Below are positions 24,642-33,954 of a stretch of 46,094 bases of DNA, piece by piece. Position numbers and translations under genes: made by a program. Under the pieces are notes generated by a model. That model was not told the origin of the DNA, did no database searches, and was given only the letters and a program-made list of their open reading frames with translations. Origin of the DNA: Burkholderiales bacterium (GTDB taxonomy: Bacteria; Pseudomonadota; Gammaproteobacteria; Burkholderiales; JAEUOS01); contig CANJDH010000028.1 in NCBI GenBank assembly GCA_947473125.1, forward strand, positions 1 through 46,094, given 5' to 3'. Each line of letters starts with the position of its first letter. Within the stretch, counting starts at the first letter, position 1.

Positions 24642-25936
24642 AGCGCGGCCAGGTCTTCTGCAATGTGCCCGGGGCGCAGCAGCCGGATGCCGGGCGGCAG
24701 ATCGTCAGGTGCTGCGGCTGCCACCAGCAGCGGTAGCACGGTAGCACCGCTGGCGCGGATCGCATCGAGCAACGCGCGCCGCGATTCGTCCCAATGCAGC
24801 AGGATGCACACGCAGCCCGAGAGCTGCTCGCGCCGTGCGCGCACCGCCTCGACCAGGGTGCGGATCTCGCTGTCGCCGGCGAGCGACACGCCGGCCAGTA
24901 CTTCGAGCAGCCGCGACGGCATCATCTGGCCATGCCCGGCGGTGAAGGTGTGCATGCGCTCGCCGACGAACATTAGGTCGAGCAAACACTCCTGCGTGTC
25001 GATGGTCCACGCGAACGAGGCGGCGACGGCGACCGCTTCTTCGAACGCGGTTTCATCTTCGCGGCTGCCGGTGTTTCCGAACGTATCGAGGATCAGCGCA
25101 TGGCGCGCGACGAACTCGTCCTGGTATTCCTTGACCACCGGCTTGCCGGCGCGCGCAAAGCTGCGCCAGTGGATGCGCTGCAGGGCGTCGCCGGGCCGGT
25201 AGTCGCGCAGGCCGAGAAACTCTTCCGAGTCGCCCACCGAGCTGCCTTGCGGCAGGCCGCCCGGCTGGTGGCGGCGCGCCCCCGGCAGGCTGAGCTGCGG
25301 CAACGGGTAGCGTTTCGGCAGCACACAGATGTCGGCCGCGCCTGACGCCGGCAGCAGGCGGCGCATCAGGCCCAGCGCCTCGGTGCGCGCGCTGGCGATG
25401 CCGGTGATGCGCAGGCGGCCACGGCGCAGCGCCAGGCCTTGCGCTTCGACATCCGCCGTGCCGCGCGCCGGCAGCGCCGGCACCACTGCTTCTTCAAGAT
25501 CGGCGACGCGATTGGTGGCGACCAGATGGATCCAGCCGCGATAGGTCGGAAAGCGCGAGCCTGCCTTGAATTGCGCAAACGCCGGACGCGGGTCGCCCAC
25601 CTCGGCGCGCAGCGCCACGCCGTCGAGCAGCGTGTCGGAGGTATTGCGCACCGTGAAGCGCAGCACAAAGCGCTCGCCGGCGGTGAGGGTGTGCGGCAGG
25701 CGTGCCTGCACCGCCAGCGGCGTGCCGCCGAACCACGCCGACACCAGCGCAATCGCCAGCAGCGCCAGGAGGAAGGTGAAGATCTGGTAGGCCACTGTGA
25801 GCGAAGTATCGACCCCGAACACCGCAGTGAGAATCAGAGCGCACACCGCGAGCAGCCCGGCGCGTGTGAAACGGCGCTGTGCCCACAGACTCACGCCCGA
25901 GATGCTGCGGAACAGCAGGTAGAAGGGCCGCCACAT
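24638..25936 (-). CDS. DUF58 domain protein
   Basis: A 432-residue protein with two N-terminal membrane helices (residues ~27-70). The central DUF58 signature reads SSVGDSEEFLGLRDYRPGD then IHWRSFARAGKPVVKEYQDE. The C-terminal part is VWA-like (ALILDTFGN with a partial MIDAS-type region). DUF58 proteins are paired with MoxR ATPases, which probably remodel them. Gene order and the 4-bp overlap with the transglutaminase gene support one operon. Confidence 0.92.
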   Translation of the reverse strand: MWRPFYLLFRSISGVSLWAQRRFTRAGLLAVCALILTAVFGVDTSLTVAYQIFTFLLALLAIALVSAWFGGTPLAVQARLPHTLTAGERFVLRFTVRNTSDTLLDGVALRAEVGDPRPAFAQFKAGSRFPTYRGWIHLVATNRVADLEEAVVPALPARGTADVEAQGLALRRGRLRITGIASARTEALGLMRRLLPASGAADICVLPKRYPLPQLSLPGARRHQPGGLPQGSSVGDSEEFLGLRDYRPGDALQRIHWRSFARAGKPVVKEYQDEFVARHALILDTFGNTGSREDETAFEEAVAVAASFAWTIDTQECLLDLMFVGERMHTFTAGHGQMMPSRLLEVLAGVSLAGDSEIRTLVEAVRARREQLSGCVCILLHWDESRRALLDAIRASGATVLPLLVAAAAPDDLPPGIRLLRPGHIAEDLAAL

Positions 25937-25970
25937 GGCCGCGCTGCGCTGTGTCGATCAGGCCGGCACT

Positions 25971-26924
25971 TCAGGCCGGCGCGGGAATCGCGCGCAGGAT
26001 GTCGGCGACCACGCCCTCAGCGGTGGCGCCGGCAAACTTGGCCTGCGGGTCGAGCGCCACGCGATGCGCCAGCACCGGCCCGGCGAGGGTGCGCACGTGG
26101 TCCGGCGAGACGAAGTCCATGCCTTCGACCAGCGCCAGGCCTTGCGCCATGTGGGTCAGCGCCAATGAGGCACGCGGGCCGGCGCCGAGCTGCACGCCGG
26201 CAGCACTGCGCGTGGCGCGCGCGATGCCGACGATGTAGCGTTGCATTTCATCGCTGACGCGCACCGCCTTCACCGCCTCTCGAAGCAGACGCACCTCGTC
26301 GGCAGTGACGCAGGCGCTGATGTCATCCAGCGGGTGGTGTTTGCCTTGCGACGCGACGATGGCAATCTCTTCATCGAGGCTTACATAGCCCAACGACAGG
26401 CGCAGCGCGAAGCGGTCCATCTGCGCTTCGGGCAGCGGGTAGGTGCCGCGAAACTCGACCGGGTTTTGCGTGGCGATCACAAAAAACAGGTCGTCGAGTT
26501 TCGAGGTCTTGCCTTCCACAGTGACCTGACCTTCGGCCATCGCTTCGAGCAGCGCCGACTGGGTGCGCGGCGAGGCGCGGTTGACTTCGTCGGCGAGCAG
26601 GATCTGGGTGAAGATCGGCCCGGGGTGGAACGTGAAGTTCTGCTCCTTCGGGTTGAACACCGACACGCCGAGGATGTCGGAGGGCAGCAGGTCGGGCGTG
26701 AACTGCACGCGCCGGAAGGTGGCGCTGACAGTGCGCGCCAGCGCCTTGGCCAGCGTGGTCTTGCCGGTGCCGGGGTTGTCTTCAAGCAGCACGTGGCCGC
26801 CGGCGAGAAACGCCGCGAGGATCTGGCGCAGGTTGGCCGACTGGCCCGACATCACCCGCTCGAGGTTGGCGAGGATGCTGCCGATGGTTGACGCAGTGGA
26901 TGACGAATTTGCAGAAATGGACAT
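25971..26924 (-). CDS. MoxR-family AAA+ ATPase
   Basis: A 317-residue protein. Walker A is DNPGTGKTTLAKAL, Walker B is ILLADEVNRASPRTQSALLEAM, sensor 1 is FVIATQNPVEFRGTYPLPEAQ, and a C-terminal lid domain follows. The MoxR class acts as a chaperone for VWA-type partners, here most likely the DUF58 protein 34 bp downstream. It sits 18 bp after the SDR gene, so it may be transcribed with the catabolic genes or from an internal promoter. Confidence 0.94.
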   Translation of the reverse strand: MSISANSSSTASTIGSILANLERVMSGQSANLRQILAAFLAGGHVLLEDNPGTGKTTLAKALARTVSATFRRVQFTPDLLPSDILGVSVFNPKEQNFTFHPGPIFTQILLADEVNRASPRTQSALLEAMAEGQVTVEGKTSKLDDLFFVIATQNPVEFRGTYPLPEAQMDRFALRLSLGYVSLDEEIAIVASQGKHHPLDDISACVTADEVRLLREAVKAVRVSDEMQRYIVGIARATRSAAGVQLGAGPRASLALTHMAQGLALVEGMDFVSPDHVRTLAGPVLAHRVALDPQAKFAGATAEGVVADILRAIPAPA

Positions 26925-26942
26925 GGGTCCGCTCCTTGTAGA

Positions 26943-27692
26943 TCAAGCGCCGAGGAAGGTGCCGCCGTTCACGTGAATCGTTTGCCCGGTGGTGAAGCGC
27001 GCCCCAGGGCCGGCCAGCCACAGCACCGCGCTGGCGATTTCATCCGGGTGGCCGCGCCGCTCCAGCAGCGGCGTATGGGTCGCCCGGTGGTGTGGGTCGG
27101 CGTTCTGGTGCACCGTGTTGACCATGCCCGGCGCGACGCAATTGACCGTGACGCCATGCGGCGCAAAGTCGTGCGCGAGGGCACGCGTCAGGCCGCCGAG
27201 TGCGGCTTTGGCGGCAACTACGTGGGCACGCCGTGCTGCGCCGGTATTGGCCGTCAGGCCGCCGATGTTGATCACGGCGGCGCTGTCACTCTTGCACAAG
27301 GCCGCAAACGCCGCCTGGGTGCAATGGAAGGCACCGTCGACGCTGACCTCGAAGGCGCGGCGCCAGTCAGCGTAGCTGAGGTCGGGGAAGGCCGCTTCAT
27401 GGCGCACCGCCGCGTTGTTGACCAGGATGTCGAGCGCGCCGAAGCGCTGCAAAATCGTCTCGACCATGGCGTCGACTGCAGGGCGCTGGGTCACGTCGGC
27501 CTGCACCAGCACCGCGTCGCGCCCGAGCGCGATCACTTCATCGACCACTGCCTGGCCTTCGGCGCGTTGGGTATTCACATTGACGGCGATATTGGCGCCG
27601 GCACCGGCCAGGGCCAGCGCAATCGCGCGGCCGATGTTGCGGCCGGCACCGGTGACCAGGGCGACTTTGCCGGAAAGTGGGAGGTGTTCCAT
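26943..27692 (-). CDS. SDR-family protein lacking the canonical Ser/Tyr
   Basis: A 249-residue protein with a Rossmann fold: TGAGRNIG (residues 14-21) binds the dinucleotide and VNNAA (91-95) is conserved. The catalytic region departs from the norm. The usual Ser on strand 5 is replaced by INIGGLTA (G144-G145), and the YxxxK motif reads VVAAK (V158 in the Tyr place, K162 kept, H157 adjacent). The C-terminal PGMVNT and FTTGQTIHVNGG are typical. It overlaps the MmgE/PrpD stop by 1 bp. It may be a non-classical reductase using the His, or a cofactor-binding protein without reductase activity. Confidence 0.9.
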   Translation of the reverse strand: MEHLPLSGKVALVTGAGRNIGRAIALALAGAGANIAVNVNTQRAEGQAVVDEVIALGRDAVLVQADVTQRPAVDAMVETILQRFGALDILVNNAAVRHEAAFPDLSYADWRRAFEVSVDGAFHCTQAAFAALCKSDSAAVINIGGLTANTGAARRAHVVAAKAALGGLTRALAHDFAPHGVTVNCVAPGMVNTVHQNADPHHRATHTPLLERRGHPDEIASAVLWLAGPGARFTTGQTIHVNGGTFLGA

Positions 27693-29059
27693 CAGTTGCG
27701 CAAGCTCGAAAAGTCAGGCCGGTTGGCCGAAGGGGCGGCGCGCAAGGCCGCCAGCGCACGCTCAGCCTGCGCGGCGGGCCAGCCGCCATAGACGCAGTTG
27801 GCGCGAAACTTTGCTTCGAGGTCGGCGCTGGACAAGGGCTGCTCCATGCCGCCGCGAAAGTGACCCTGGCGCGCCTCGCGCGCACTGCCGTCCTTCAACG
27901 TCACTTTCACATGGCCGCTGAACTGCTTCGGGTAGGGATTGTCCGGGTCGATCACGTAATGCACTTTCGCCGCGAGCGCGCGCACGGCAGGGTCGTGCAC
28001 CACATGCTCTTCGTAGTCGATCAGGCCGGCGTCATCGCGCAGCATGCCCACCGCGATTGCATAGGGGATGCTGAACTTGGCGGCATAGCCGTTGAGCGGC
28101 TGCTGCTTGGCGGCGAGCGGCTCCCAAAGCCGATGCACGATGCCTTCGGCGGTTTCGCATTCGATGCGCGCGATCTCTTCGGGCCGCACGCCTTCGGCCA
28201 CCAGCTTGCGCGCGCAGTCGATGAAGGGGTGGGCCATGGTGCCGCAGGCGTAGGGCTTGAAGGCGATGTCGGCGCACAGCCATTGCGTGCCGGCGCCATC
28301 GAGCATCGCGGTGAAGTTGCCGGCATCGGTGTTGGCGAACGCATGGAAAAAACCGTGCTCGCCGTCGAGCACGGTGCGCGGCCCGCTGAATCCTGCCTGC
28401 GCCATGCGCGCCGCGCGGTAGCCGGCTTGCGCCGCCCAGCCCGGATGCATGCGCTTGGTCCAGGTGCCCTCGGCGAGATACTCGATGATGCCCGAGGCCA
28501 TGCTGCCCGCAATGCCGACCGCATCGACCCACTGCTTTGGCGTCAGGCGCAGGGCGCTGGCGACGCCGGCCGCCGCACCGAGGGCGCCGAACACCGCCGT
28601 CGGGTGGAACCCGGCCTTGTGCACCAGCTTTGGTGCGACCAGGCACAGGCGGCACATCACTTCGCAGCCCACAGCAATGCCGCGCACGAAATCCGCGCCC
28701 GACAGCGCGTGCTGTTCGGTGGCGGCGAGCAGCGCGGGCACGATAACCGCGCCCGCATGCACCGGGCCGCCTTCAAAGGTGTCGTCGTAGTCTTCACCGT
28801 GCGCCGCGGTGCCATTGCACAGAGCGGCGGTGGCCGGGTTGAAGGCACCGGCATGGCCGATCAGGGTGCAGGCGCCTGGTTCGTTGGTGGCCTGCAGCGC
28901 CGCCTGCACATAGTTGGTGTTGCGCGCGGCGACGCAGATGCCGGTCAGGTCCATGAGCAGCGCATCGACCATTTGCGTGACGCGCGCCGGCAGCGCCGCC
29001 GGCGCGGCGAAGTCGGCGGCGAGTTGTTCGGTGACGGAAGCGGCGGGCAGGGTTTTCAT
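27692..29059 (-). CDS. MmgE/PrpD family protein
   Basis: A 455-residue protein from ATG 29059; the longer start at 29089 is TTG and overlaps the Bug gene. Typical MmgE/PrpD segments are present: an N-terminal helical bundle with GHAGAFNPATAALCNGTAAH then GEDYDDT, the KAGFHPTAVFGALGAAAGVA region, and the PYACGTMAHPFIDCA region, then the lid domain. Family members are 2-methylcitrate dehydratase and cis-aconitate decarboxylase-like lyases. With the Bug receptor and the SDR it forms a putative uptake and catabolism operon for an organic acid; the substrate is unknown. Confidence 0.92.
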   Translation of the reverse strand: MKTLPAASVTEQLAADFAAPAALPARVTQMVDALLMDLTGICVAARNTNYVQAALQATNEPGACTLIGHAGAFNPATAALCNGTAAHGEDYDDTFEGGPVHAGAVIVPALLAATEQHALSGADFVRGIAVGCEVMCRLCLVAPKLVHKAGFHPTAVFGALGAAAGVASALRLTPKQWVDAVGIAGSMASGIIEYLAEGTWTKRMHPGWAAQAGYRAARMAQAGFSGPRTVLDGEHGFFHAFANTDAGNFTAMLDGAGTQWLCADIAFKPYACGTMAHPFIDCARKLVAEGVRPEEIARIECETAEGIVHRLWEPLAAKQQPLNGYAAKFSIPYAIAVGMLRDDAGLIDYEEHVVHDPAVRALAAKVHYVIDPDNPYPKQFSGHVKVTLKDGSAREARQGHFRGGMEQPLSSADLEAKFRANCVYGGWPAAQAERALAALRAAPSANRPDFSSLRN

Positions 29060-29066
29060 GGCAATG

Positions 29067-30047
29067 TCACTGCGGCGAGTCGTCGGCAATCTTGTTGGCG
29101 CGCGCCACCTTGGTCCAGTGGGCGATTTCGGCGGCGATGTATTTGCCGAACTGCTCCGGTGTCATCGGCATCACGTCGAGCGCTTCGCCCGAGAGCTTGT
29201 CGCGCAGCTCCGGCATGGCCAGCACCTTGTTGATTTCTTCGTTGAGCTTTTTGGTGATGGCCGGCAGCAGGTTTGCCGGGCCGACGATGCCGTACCAGGT
29301 GAGGCCGTCGAAGTCGTCGTAGCCGGCCTCCTTGAAGGTCGGTACATTGGGCAGCAGCGGATGGCGCCTCGCGCCGGTTACCGCGAGCGGCTTGACCGTG
29401 CCGGTACGCACGTGCGGCATCGCCGCCGAGACACCGGGGAAGATCGCCTGTACCTGTCCGCCGCCGAGGTCGGTGAAGGCCTGGCCGATGCTGCGATAGG
29501 GGATAGACAGGCTCTCGAACCTGGCAGCATATTTGAACTGCTCCATCGCCAGGTGGTTGAGCGTGCCCTTGCCCGAGGTGCCGTAATTGATCTTCTCCGG
29601 GTTTTTCTGCGCGTAGGCGACGAATTCGGCGAGCGTGTTGACCGGCACCGACGGCCGCACCACAAACACATTCGGTGTGCCGCCGATCATCGCGATCGGC
29701 GTGAAATCCTTGATCGCGTCGTAGGGCACCTTGCGTACCGCCGGGTTGGTGGCGTGGGTCGCGACATAGCCGATCATCAGGGTGTAGCCGTCGGGCACGG
29801 CGCGCGCCGCGGTCTGGGTGGCGATCGATCCTCCCGCGCCGGCCAGGTTTTCGATCACGAAGCTCTGGCCGACGGCGCGGCTCAGGCGCTCGGCAATGAT
29901 GCGCCCGACCAGGTCGACACCGCCGCCAGGGGCTTGCGGTGCGATGATTTTCACCGGCCGGTTCGGGTAGGGCGCCTGCGCCGCGGCTGGTGCTGCGAGG
30001 CCGATGGCGCTGAACAGAAGACTGAGGGTCCAACCAAATGGGGGCAT
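29067..30047 (-). CDS. Bug-family tripartite tricarboxylate transporter substrate-binding protein
   Basis: A 326-residue receptor. ATG 30047 is preferred (GGAA upstream and a proper signal peptide: MPPFGWTLSLLFSAIGLAAP, AQA-); the longest frame would start at 30179. Motifs include YPNRPVKIIAPQAPGGGVDL, QSFVIENLAGAGGSIA and DGYTLMIGY. It is the first gene of the operon, 7 bp before MmgE/PrpD. There are no TctA/TctB genes in the window, so it either shares a permease encoded elsewhere or acts as a sensor. It is a paralogue of the receptor at 9834 but not closely related. Confidence 0.93.
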   Translation of the reverse strand: MPPFGWTLSLLFSAIGLAAPAAAQAPYPNRPVKIIAPQAPGGGVDLVGRIIAERLSRAVGQSFVIENLAGAGGSIATQTAARAVPDGYTLMIGYVATHATNPAVRKVPYDAIKDFTPIAMIGGTPNVFVVRPSVPVNTLAEFVAYAQKNPEKINYGTSGKGTLNHLAMEQFKYAARFESLSIPYRSIGQAFTDLGGGQVQAIFPGVSAAMPHVRTGTVKPLAVTGARRHPLLPNVPTFKEAGYDDFDGLTWYGIVGPANLLPAITKKLNEEINKVLAMPELRDKLSGEALDVMPMTPEQFGKYIAAEIAHWTKVARANKIADDSPQ

Positions 30048-30154
30048 GGGGATTCCAGTTGCAACGACCGCCGACACTGCTTGCGCCATGTGCATCCGGC
30101 AGTGTAGCGTTTTGCATGTGAGGCATCCGGCGCCGTAGGCTATGATGCATCGCA

Positions 30155-30172
30155 GAACCCGATGCCGGGTTC
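30155..30172. promoter_or_regulatory. hairpin in the divergent intergenic region
   Basis: GAACCCG, a 4-base loop ATGC, then CGGGTTC form a perfect 7-bp stem between the Bug operon and the small Lys-rich gene. It could be an operator or a leader hairpin; there is no T-tract. Confidence 0.4.
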
Positions 30173-30238
30173 GATCCATTCACCCCCGCATTGATATTGG
30201 GCTAGACCCGGGTGCGGTTTCATTCAAGGAGAACGCAC

Positions 30239-30358
30239 GTGGCAAAAGGTCAATTGCGCGGCAACAAGGAAACCAAGAAACCCAAGCAACCCAAGAAGGC
30301 GGCGCCGGTGCCGTTGTCGGGGCGGCCGCTGCCGCCCGCTGCGGGCAAGAAGAAGTAG
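30239..30358 (+). CDS. small Lys/Pro-rich protein (39 aa)
   Basis: GTG 30239 is preceded by AAGGAG with 7-nt spacing, one of the best ribosome binding sites in the window. The product reads MAKGQLRGNKETKKPKQPKK, then an Ala/Pro stretch and a final GKKK. Short basic proteins starting MAKGQ-R-NKE-KKPK occur widely in Betaproteobacteria as unnamed hypotheticals, from memory. Composition suggests a disordered nucleic-acid- or ribosome-associated peptide. Confidence 0.75.
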   Translation: MAKGQLRGNKETKKPKQPKKAAPVPLSGRPLPPAAGKKK

Positions 30359-30396
30359 CCGCTTGCAACCCAGGCCCTCCGCCCGACGGAGAGCTC

Positions 30397-30425
30397 GAAA
30401 CCCGCTCCCACCAACGCTCCTGGCC
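30397..30425 (+). repeat. REP-like repeat, copy 6 (variant)
   Basis: GAAACCCGCTCCCACCAA followed by CGCTCCTGGCC. It shares its 5' part with the copy inside the glycosyltransferase gene at 44668. It lies ~33 bp before the transglutaminase remnant. Confidence 0.6.
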
Positions 30426-30457
30426 ATATTGGTCGGGGCGTACCGGGGCATCCCATC

Positions 30458-30687
30458 GTCTGGCTCAAGCTTTCCCTGGAACTGAGTTATGCGGTCGCCG
30501 ACCCTGGCGCCGATTTCATTTTCAACATCCACGCTGCGCATACGCACAACCAGATGGCGTCGGAAGCGTACTTCGAGCTGAGCCAGCGCGTGGACGCGGT
30601 GGTCAGCACTGACCCGGCCACCGGCAATTGCTACCTGCGCCTCAAGGCCTTCGGCGACCGCTGGTACATGTTCGACCCGTCCGGCAC
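30458..30687 (+). pseudogene. remnant of a transglutaminase-like protein with internal deletion
   Basis: The frame reads WLKLSLELSYAVADPGADFI then HAAHTHNQ, VSTDPATGNCYLRL and finally KAFGDRWYMFDPSGTA. The first part matches the N-terminus of transglutaminase-family proteins and the last part (GDRWY-x-FDPSG) matches their C-terminal half; the catalytic core between is absent. The 3' end runs directly into a GST fragment. Confidence 0.6.
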
Positions 30688-31101
30688 GGCACCCCCGAGC
30701 GCCGCCGCTTCGCCTACTGGCTGCACTATGCGGAAGGCTCGGCGATGACGCCGCTGTTGCTGGCGCTGATCTTCGGCCGCCTGCCCAAGGCGCCGATGCC
30801 GTTTTTCGTGAAACCGGTTGCCAAGGGCGTCGCCGATGGCGCGATGAAGTCCTTCATCCAGCCACAGATCAACAACCGTCTCGACTATATCGAGGGCGAA
30901 CTCGGCAAGAGCGAATGGTTTGCCGGCGACACTTTTTCGGCGGCCGACATCCAGATGAGCTTTCCGCTCGAGGCGGCGGCGTCGCACGGCGGCCTCGACC
31001 AGACCCGCCCGAAGGCAATGGCGTTCCTGGAACGCATCCATGCGCGCCCCGCCTACAAAAAAGCACTTGATGCGGGCGGACCCTACGAACTGATGAAGTG
31101 A
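30688..31101 (+). pseudogene. glutathione S-transferase lacking its N-terminal domain
   Basis: From GTPERRRFAYWLHYAEGSAM onward this matches the C-terminal helical domain of GSTs, including the N-capping region WFAGDTFSAADIQMSFPLEA, and it ends at TGA 31099-31101. The N-terminal thioredoxin-fold domain that binds glutathione is missing. The junction with the transglutaminase remnant lies at about 30687 (GGCACC), in a different frame, so one deletion seems to have removed the end of one gene and the start of the next. Translation of the C-terminal domain alone cannot be excluded. Confidence 0.65.
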
Positions 31102-31199
31102 AAACCGGGGCTGGCCGCAGTGCGTGGGCCGGCGGTGCAGGGCTACAATAGTGGCGTTCCCCCTGCGGCGATGACTTCCACTCCAGTGCGCCACTCTCC

Positions 31200-32996
31200 A
31201 TGAACGCTCCCGCCGAACCCCTGCGCTGGCCCACGCGCGAGCGGCGCATTGCATTGGGCGAAATTCTCGACGCGCTGGTGATCGAGAAGATCGCCGCGCC
31301 GGATGTCGCCGAAAAAATGCGCGTCGAGGCGCGGCTCAAGAAGACCACGCACCATCCGCTCGAACTGGTGGCCGACCAGAAATGGAAATCGCTGGCCGAC
31401 GGCAAGACCATTACGCTCGATTGGCTCACCGAATGGATGGCGCGGCGCTCCGGCCTCGAGTATTTCCATATTGACCCGCTCAAGATTGACTTCACGCGCG
31501 TCGGCGACACCATGTCGATCACCTACGCGCAGCGCTTTTCGATGCTGCCGATCGCGATCAACTCGAAGGAACTGACGGTCGCCACGTCGGAGCCGTTCCT
31601 GGCCGAATGGGTCAAGGAACTCGAGCCGATGTTGCGGCTGTCGATTCGCCGCGTGGTAGCCAACCCGGCCGACATCACCCGCTATACCAACGAATTCTTT
31701 ACGCTGGCCAAGTCGATCAAGGGCGCCAACAAGGACAGCAACTTCGAATCGGGCATCGGCAATTTCGAGCAGCTGGTCGAGCTCGGCAAGGCCGGCAAGG
31801 CGATCGACGCCAACGAGCAGCACGTGGTGCGGGTGGTCGACTGGCTGCTGCAATATGCCTACGCGCAACGCGCCAGCGACATCCACCTCGAGCCGCGGCG
31901 CGACCAGGGCGTGGTGCGCTTCCGTATCGACGGCCTGCTGCACCAGGTGTACCAGGTGCCCAACGCGGTGTTCGCGGCGATGACGTCGCGCATCAAGATC
32001 CTCGGGCGCATGGACGTGGCCGAGAAGCGCCGCCCACAGGACGGCCGCATCAAGACGCGCACCGCCGACGGGCAGGAGGTCGAGTTGCGCCTCTCGACGC
32101 TACCCACCGCCTTCGGCGAAAAGGTGGTGATGCGGATTTTCGATCCGGAAGTGCTGGTGCGCGATTTTGCCGAGCTCGGGTTTACCGATGAGGACAAGGC
32201 CAAGTGGGACGTCATGACCTCGCGCCCGCACGGCATCATCCTGGTCACGGGGCCGACCGGCTCTGGCAAGACCGTGACCCTGTACTCGACCCTCAAGGCG
32301 CTGGCCACCCAGGAAGTCAACGTCTGCACCATCGAAGACCCGATCGAGATGGTCGAATCCGCGTTCAACCAGGTGCAGGTGCAGCCGGGCATCGACTTCT
32401 CGTTTGCCGAGGGCCTGCGCGCCCTGATGCGCCAGGACCCGGACATCATCATGGTCGGCGAGATCCGTGACCTGGAAACCGCCGAGATGGCGATCCAGGC
32501 GGCCCTCACCGGGCACCTGGTGCTCTCCACGCTGCATACCAACGACGCGCCGGCGGCGATCACGCGCCTGCTTGACCTGGGCGTGCCGTCCTACCTGATC
32601 AACTCCACCGTGCTCGGCGTGATGGCGCAGCGCCTGGTGCGCACGCTGTGCCCGGCGTGCAAGGCGCCCTCCGACCTGCGCCACGAAAAACTCTGGAATG
32701 AAATGGTGGCGCCGTTCAAGGCGCCGGCCCCGGCCGTGACCTACAAGCCGGTCGGCTGCCTCGAATGCCGCAACACCGGATACAAAGGGCGCATGGGGAT
32801 TTATGAAGTCCTGATGCTGTCGGGCGAGGTCAAGCGCACCATTACCGAACACACCGACATTGCCAAGGTGCGCGAGCAGGCCTACAAGGAAGGCATGAAG
32901 CCGCTGCGTATTTCCGGTGCGCTCAAGGTTGCCGCCGGGGTCACTACCTTTGATGAAGTGTTGCGCGTGGCGCCGCCGGCCGGCGCCGACTCATAA
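31200..32996 (+). CDS. GspE/PulE/PilB-family secretion or pilus ATPase
   Basis: A 598-residue protein. An N-terminal N1E/MshEN-like domain spans ~1-180. The ATPase core has [13 protein letters not shown], Walker A GPTGSGKT (K357), the Asp box CTIEDPIE, Walker [20 protein letters not shown] and the His box [14 protein letters not shown] tetracysteine zinc site follows: LCPACK and [13 protein letters not shown]. There are no pilus or type II secretion genes beside it, so it is a solitary motor that would energise a machine encoded elsewhere. It is transcribed in the same direction as hemF, 23 bp upstream of it. Confidence 0.92.
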   Translation: MNAPAEPLRWPTRERRIALGEILDALVIEKIAAPDVAEKMRVEARLKKTTHHPLELVADQKWKSLADGKTITLDWLTEWMARRSGLEYFHIDPLKIDFTRVGDTMSITYAQRFSMLPIAINSKELTVATSEPFLAEWVKELEPMLRLSIRRVVANPADITRYTNEFFTLAKSIKGANKDSNFESGIGNFEQLVELGKAGKAIDANEQHVVRVVDWLLQYAYAQRASDIHLEPRRDQGVVRFRIDGLLHQVYQVPNAVFAAMTSRIKILGRMDVAEKRRPQDGRIKTRTADGQEVELRLSTLPTAFGEKVVMRIFDPEVLVRDFAELGFTDEDKAKWDVMTSRPHGIILVTGPTGSGKTVTLYSTLKALATQEVNVCTIEDPIEMVESAFNQVQVQPGIDFSFAEGLRALMRQDPDIIMVGEIRDLETAEMAIQAALTGHLVLSTLHTNDAPAAITRLLDLGVPSYLINSTVLGVMAQRLVRTLCPACKAPSDLRHEKLWNEMVAPFKAPAPAVTYKPVGCLECRNTGYKGRMGIYEVLMLSGEVKRTITEHTDIAKVREQAYKEGMKPLRISGALKVAAGVTTFDEVLRVAPPAGADS

Positions 32997-33019
32997 GCGC
33001 AAGCCGTCTGCCCCCTTTC

Positions 33020-33946
33020 ATGCAGATCGATAGCGCGCGCGTCAAAAACTACCTGGCCGGATTGCAGGAGTCGATCGTTGCAGGCCTCGAAGCGCTTGAC
33101 GGCAAGCCCTTCATTCGCGATGCCTGGCAAAAGCCGGCGGGTGAGACCCTCGGCGGCAGCGGCATCGGGCGCATGCTCGAAGAAGGCCAGCTGTTCGAGC
33201 GTGCCGGCGTCGGCTTCTCGCATGTGACCGGCGAGCGCATGCCGGGCTCGGCCACCGCGCATCGCCCGGAACTGGCCGGGCGCGGCTTCGAGGCGATGGG
33301 CGTGTCCCTGGTGCTGCATCCGCGCAATCCGTATTGCCCCACCGTGCACATGAACGTGCGCATGTTCGTTGCGCGCAAGGAAGGCGCCGCCGATGTCTGG
33401 TGGTTTGGCGGCGGCATGGATCTGACGCCGTATTACGGCTTCGAGAAAGACGCGGTGCGCTGGCACGGCGCCTGCAAGGATGCGCTCGACGCGCACGGCG
33501 CGGCGTGGTTTCCCAAGTACAAGAAGTGGTGCGACGACTACTTTTATCTCAAGCACCGCAAGGAGCCGCGCGGCATCGGCGGGGTGTTCTTCGACGATCT
33601 GTGCATTGCCGACACGGCCGACGGCTTCGAGCAAAGCTTCGCGATCATGCGCAGCGTTGGCGATGCCTTCCTGCCGGCGTATCGCGACATCATCGAACGG
33701 CGTCGCAGCATGGAATACGGCGAGGCGCAACGCGACTGGCAATGCTATCGGCGCGGCCGCTATGTCGAATTCAACCTGGTGTTCGACCGCGGCACGCTGT
33801 TCGGCCTGCAGTCGGGCGGACGTACCGAGTCGATATTGATGAGCCTGCCGCCGCTGGTGAAGTGGCGCTATGACTACCAGCCTGAAGCCGGTTCTCCGGA
33901 GGCGCAATTGTTGTCGGATTTTCTGATCCACAAGGATTGGGTGTAG
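33020..33946 (+). CDS. hemF: oxygen-dependent coproporphyrinogen III oxidase
   Basis: A 308-residue protein, close to the 299 of E. coli HemF. It converts coproporphyrinogen III to protoporphyrinogen IX using O2 in heme synthesis. Signatures seen are [47 protein letters not shown] and the C-terminal [20 protein letters not shown] then [11 protein letters not shown]. It is followed by nadD; the order gspE-hemF-nadD-rsfS runs without strong terminators and is probably partly co-transcribed. Confidence 0.97.
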   Translation: MQIDSARVKNYLAGLQESIVAGLEALDGKPFIRDAWQKPAGETLGGSGIGRMLEEGQLFERAGVGFSHVTGERMPGSATAHRPELAGRGFEAMGVSLVLHPRNPYCPTVHMNVRMFVARKEGAADVWWFGGGMDLTPYYGFEKDAVRWHGACKDALDAHGAAWFPKYKKWCDDYFYLKHRKEPRGIGGVFFDDLCIADTADGFEQSFAIMRSVGDAFLPAYRDIIERRRSMEYGEAQRDWQCYRRGRYVEFNLVFDRGTLFGLQSGGRTESILMSLPPLVKWRYDYQPEAGSPEAQLLSDFLIHKDWV

Positions 33947-33954
33947 GCATCCCA

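Noticed and set aside
30150-30195. GGTTCGATCC resembling a tRNA T-arm between the Bug operon and the Lys-rich gene
   Set aside because: No matching T-stem partner, acceptor stem, anticodon arm or CCA end could be built around it; the perfect hairpin 30155-30172 uses these bases differently.
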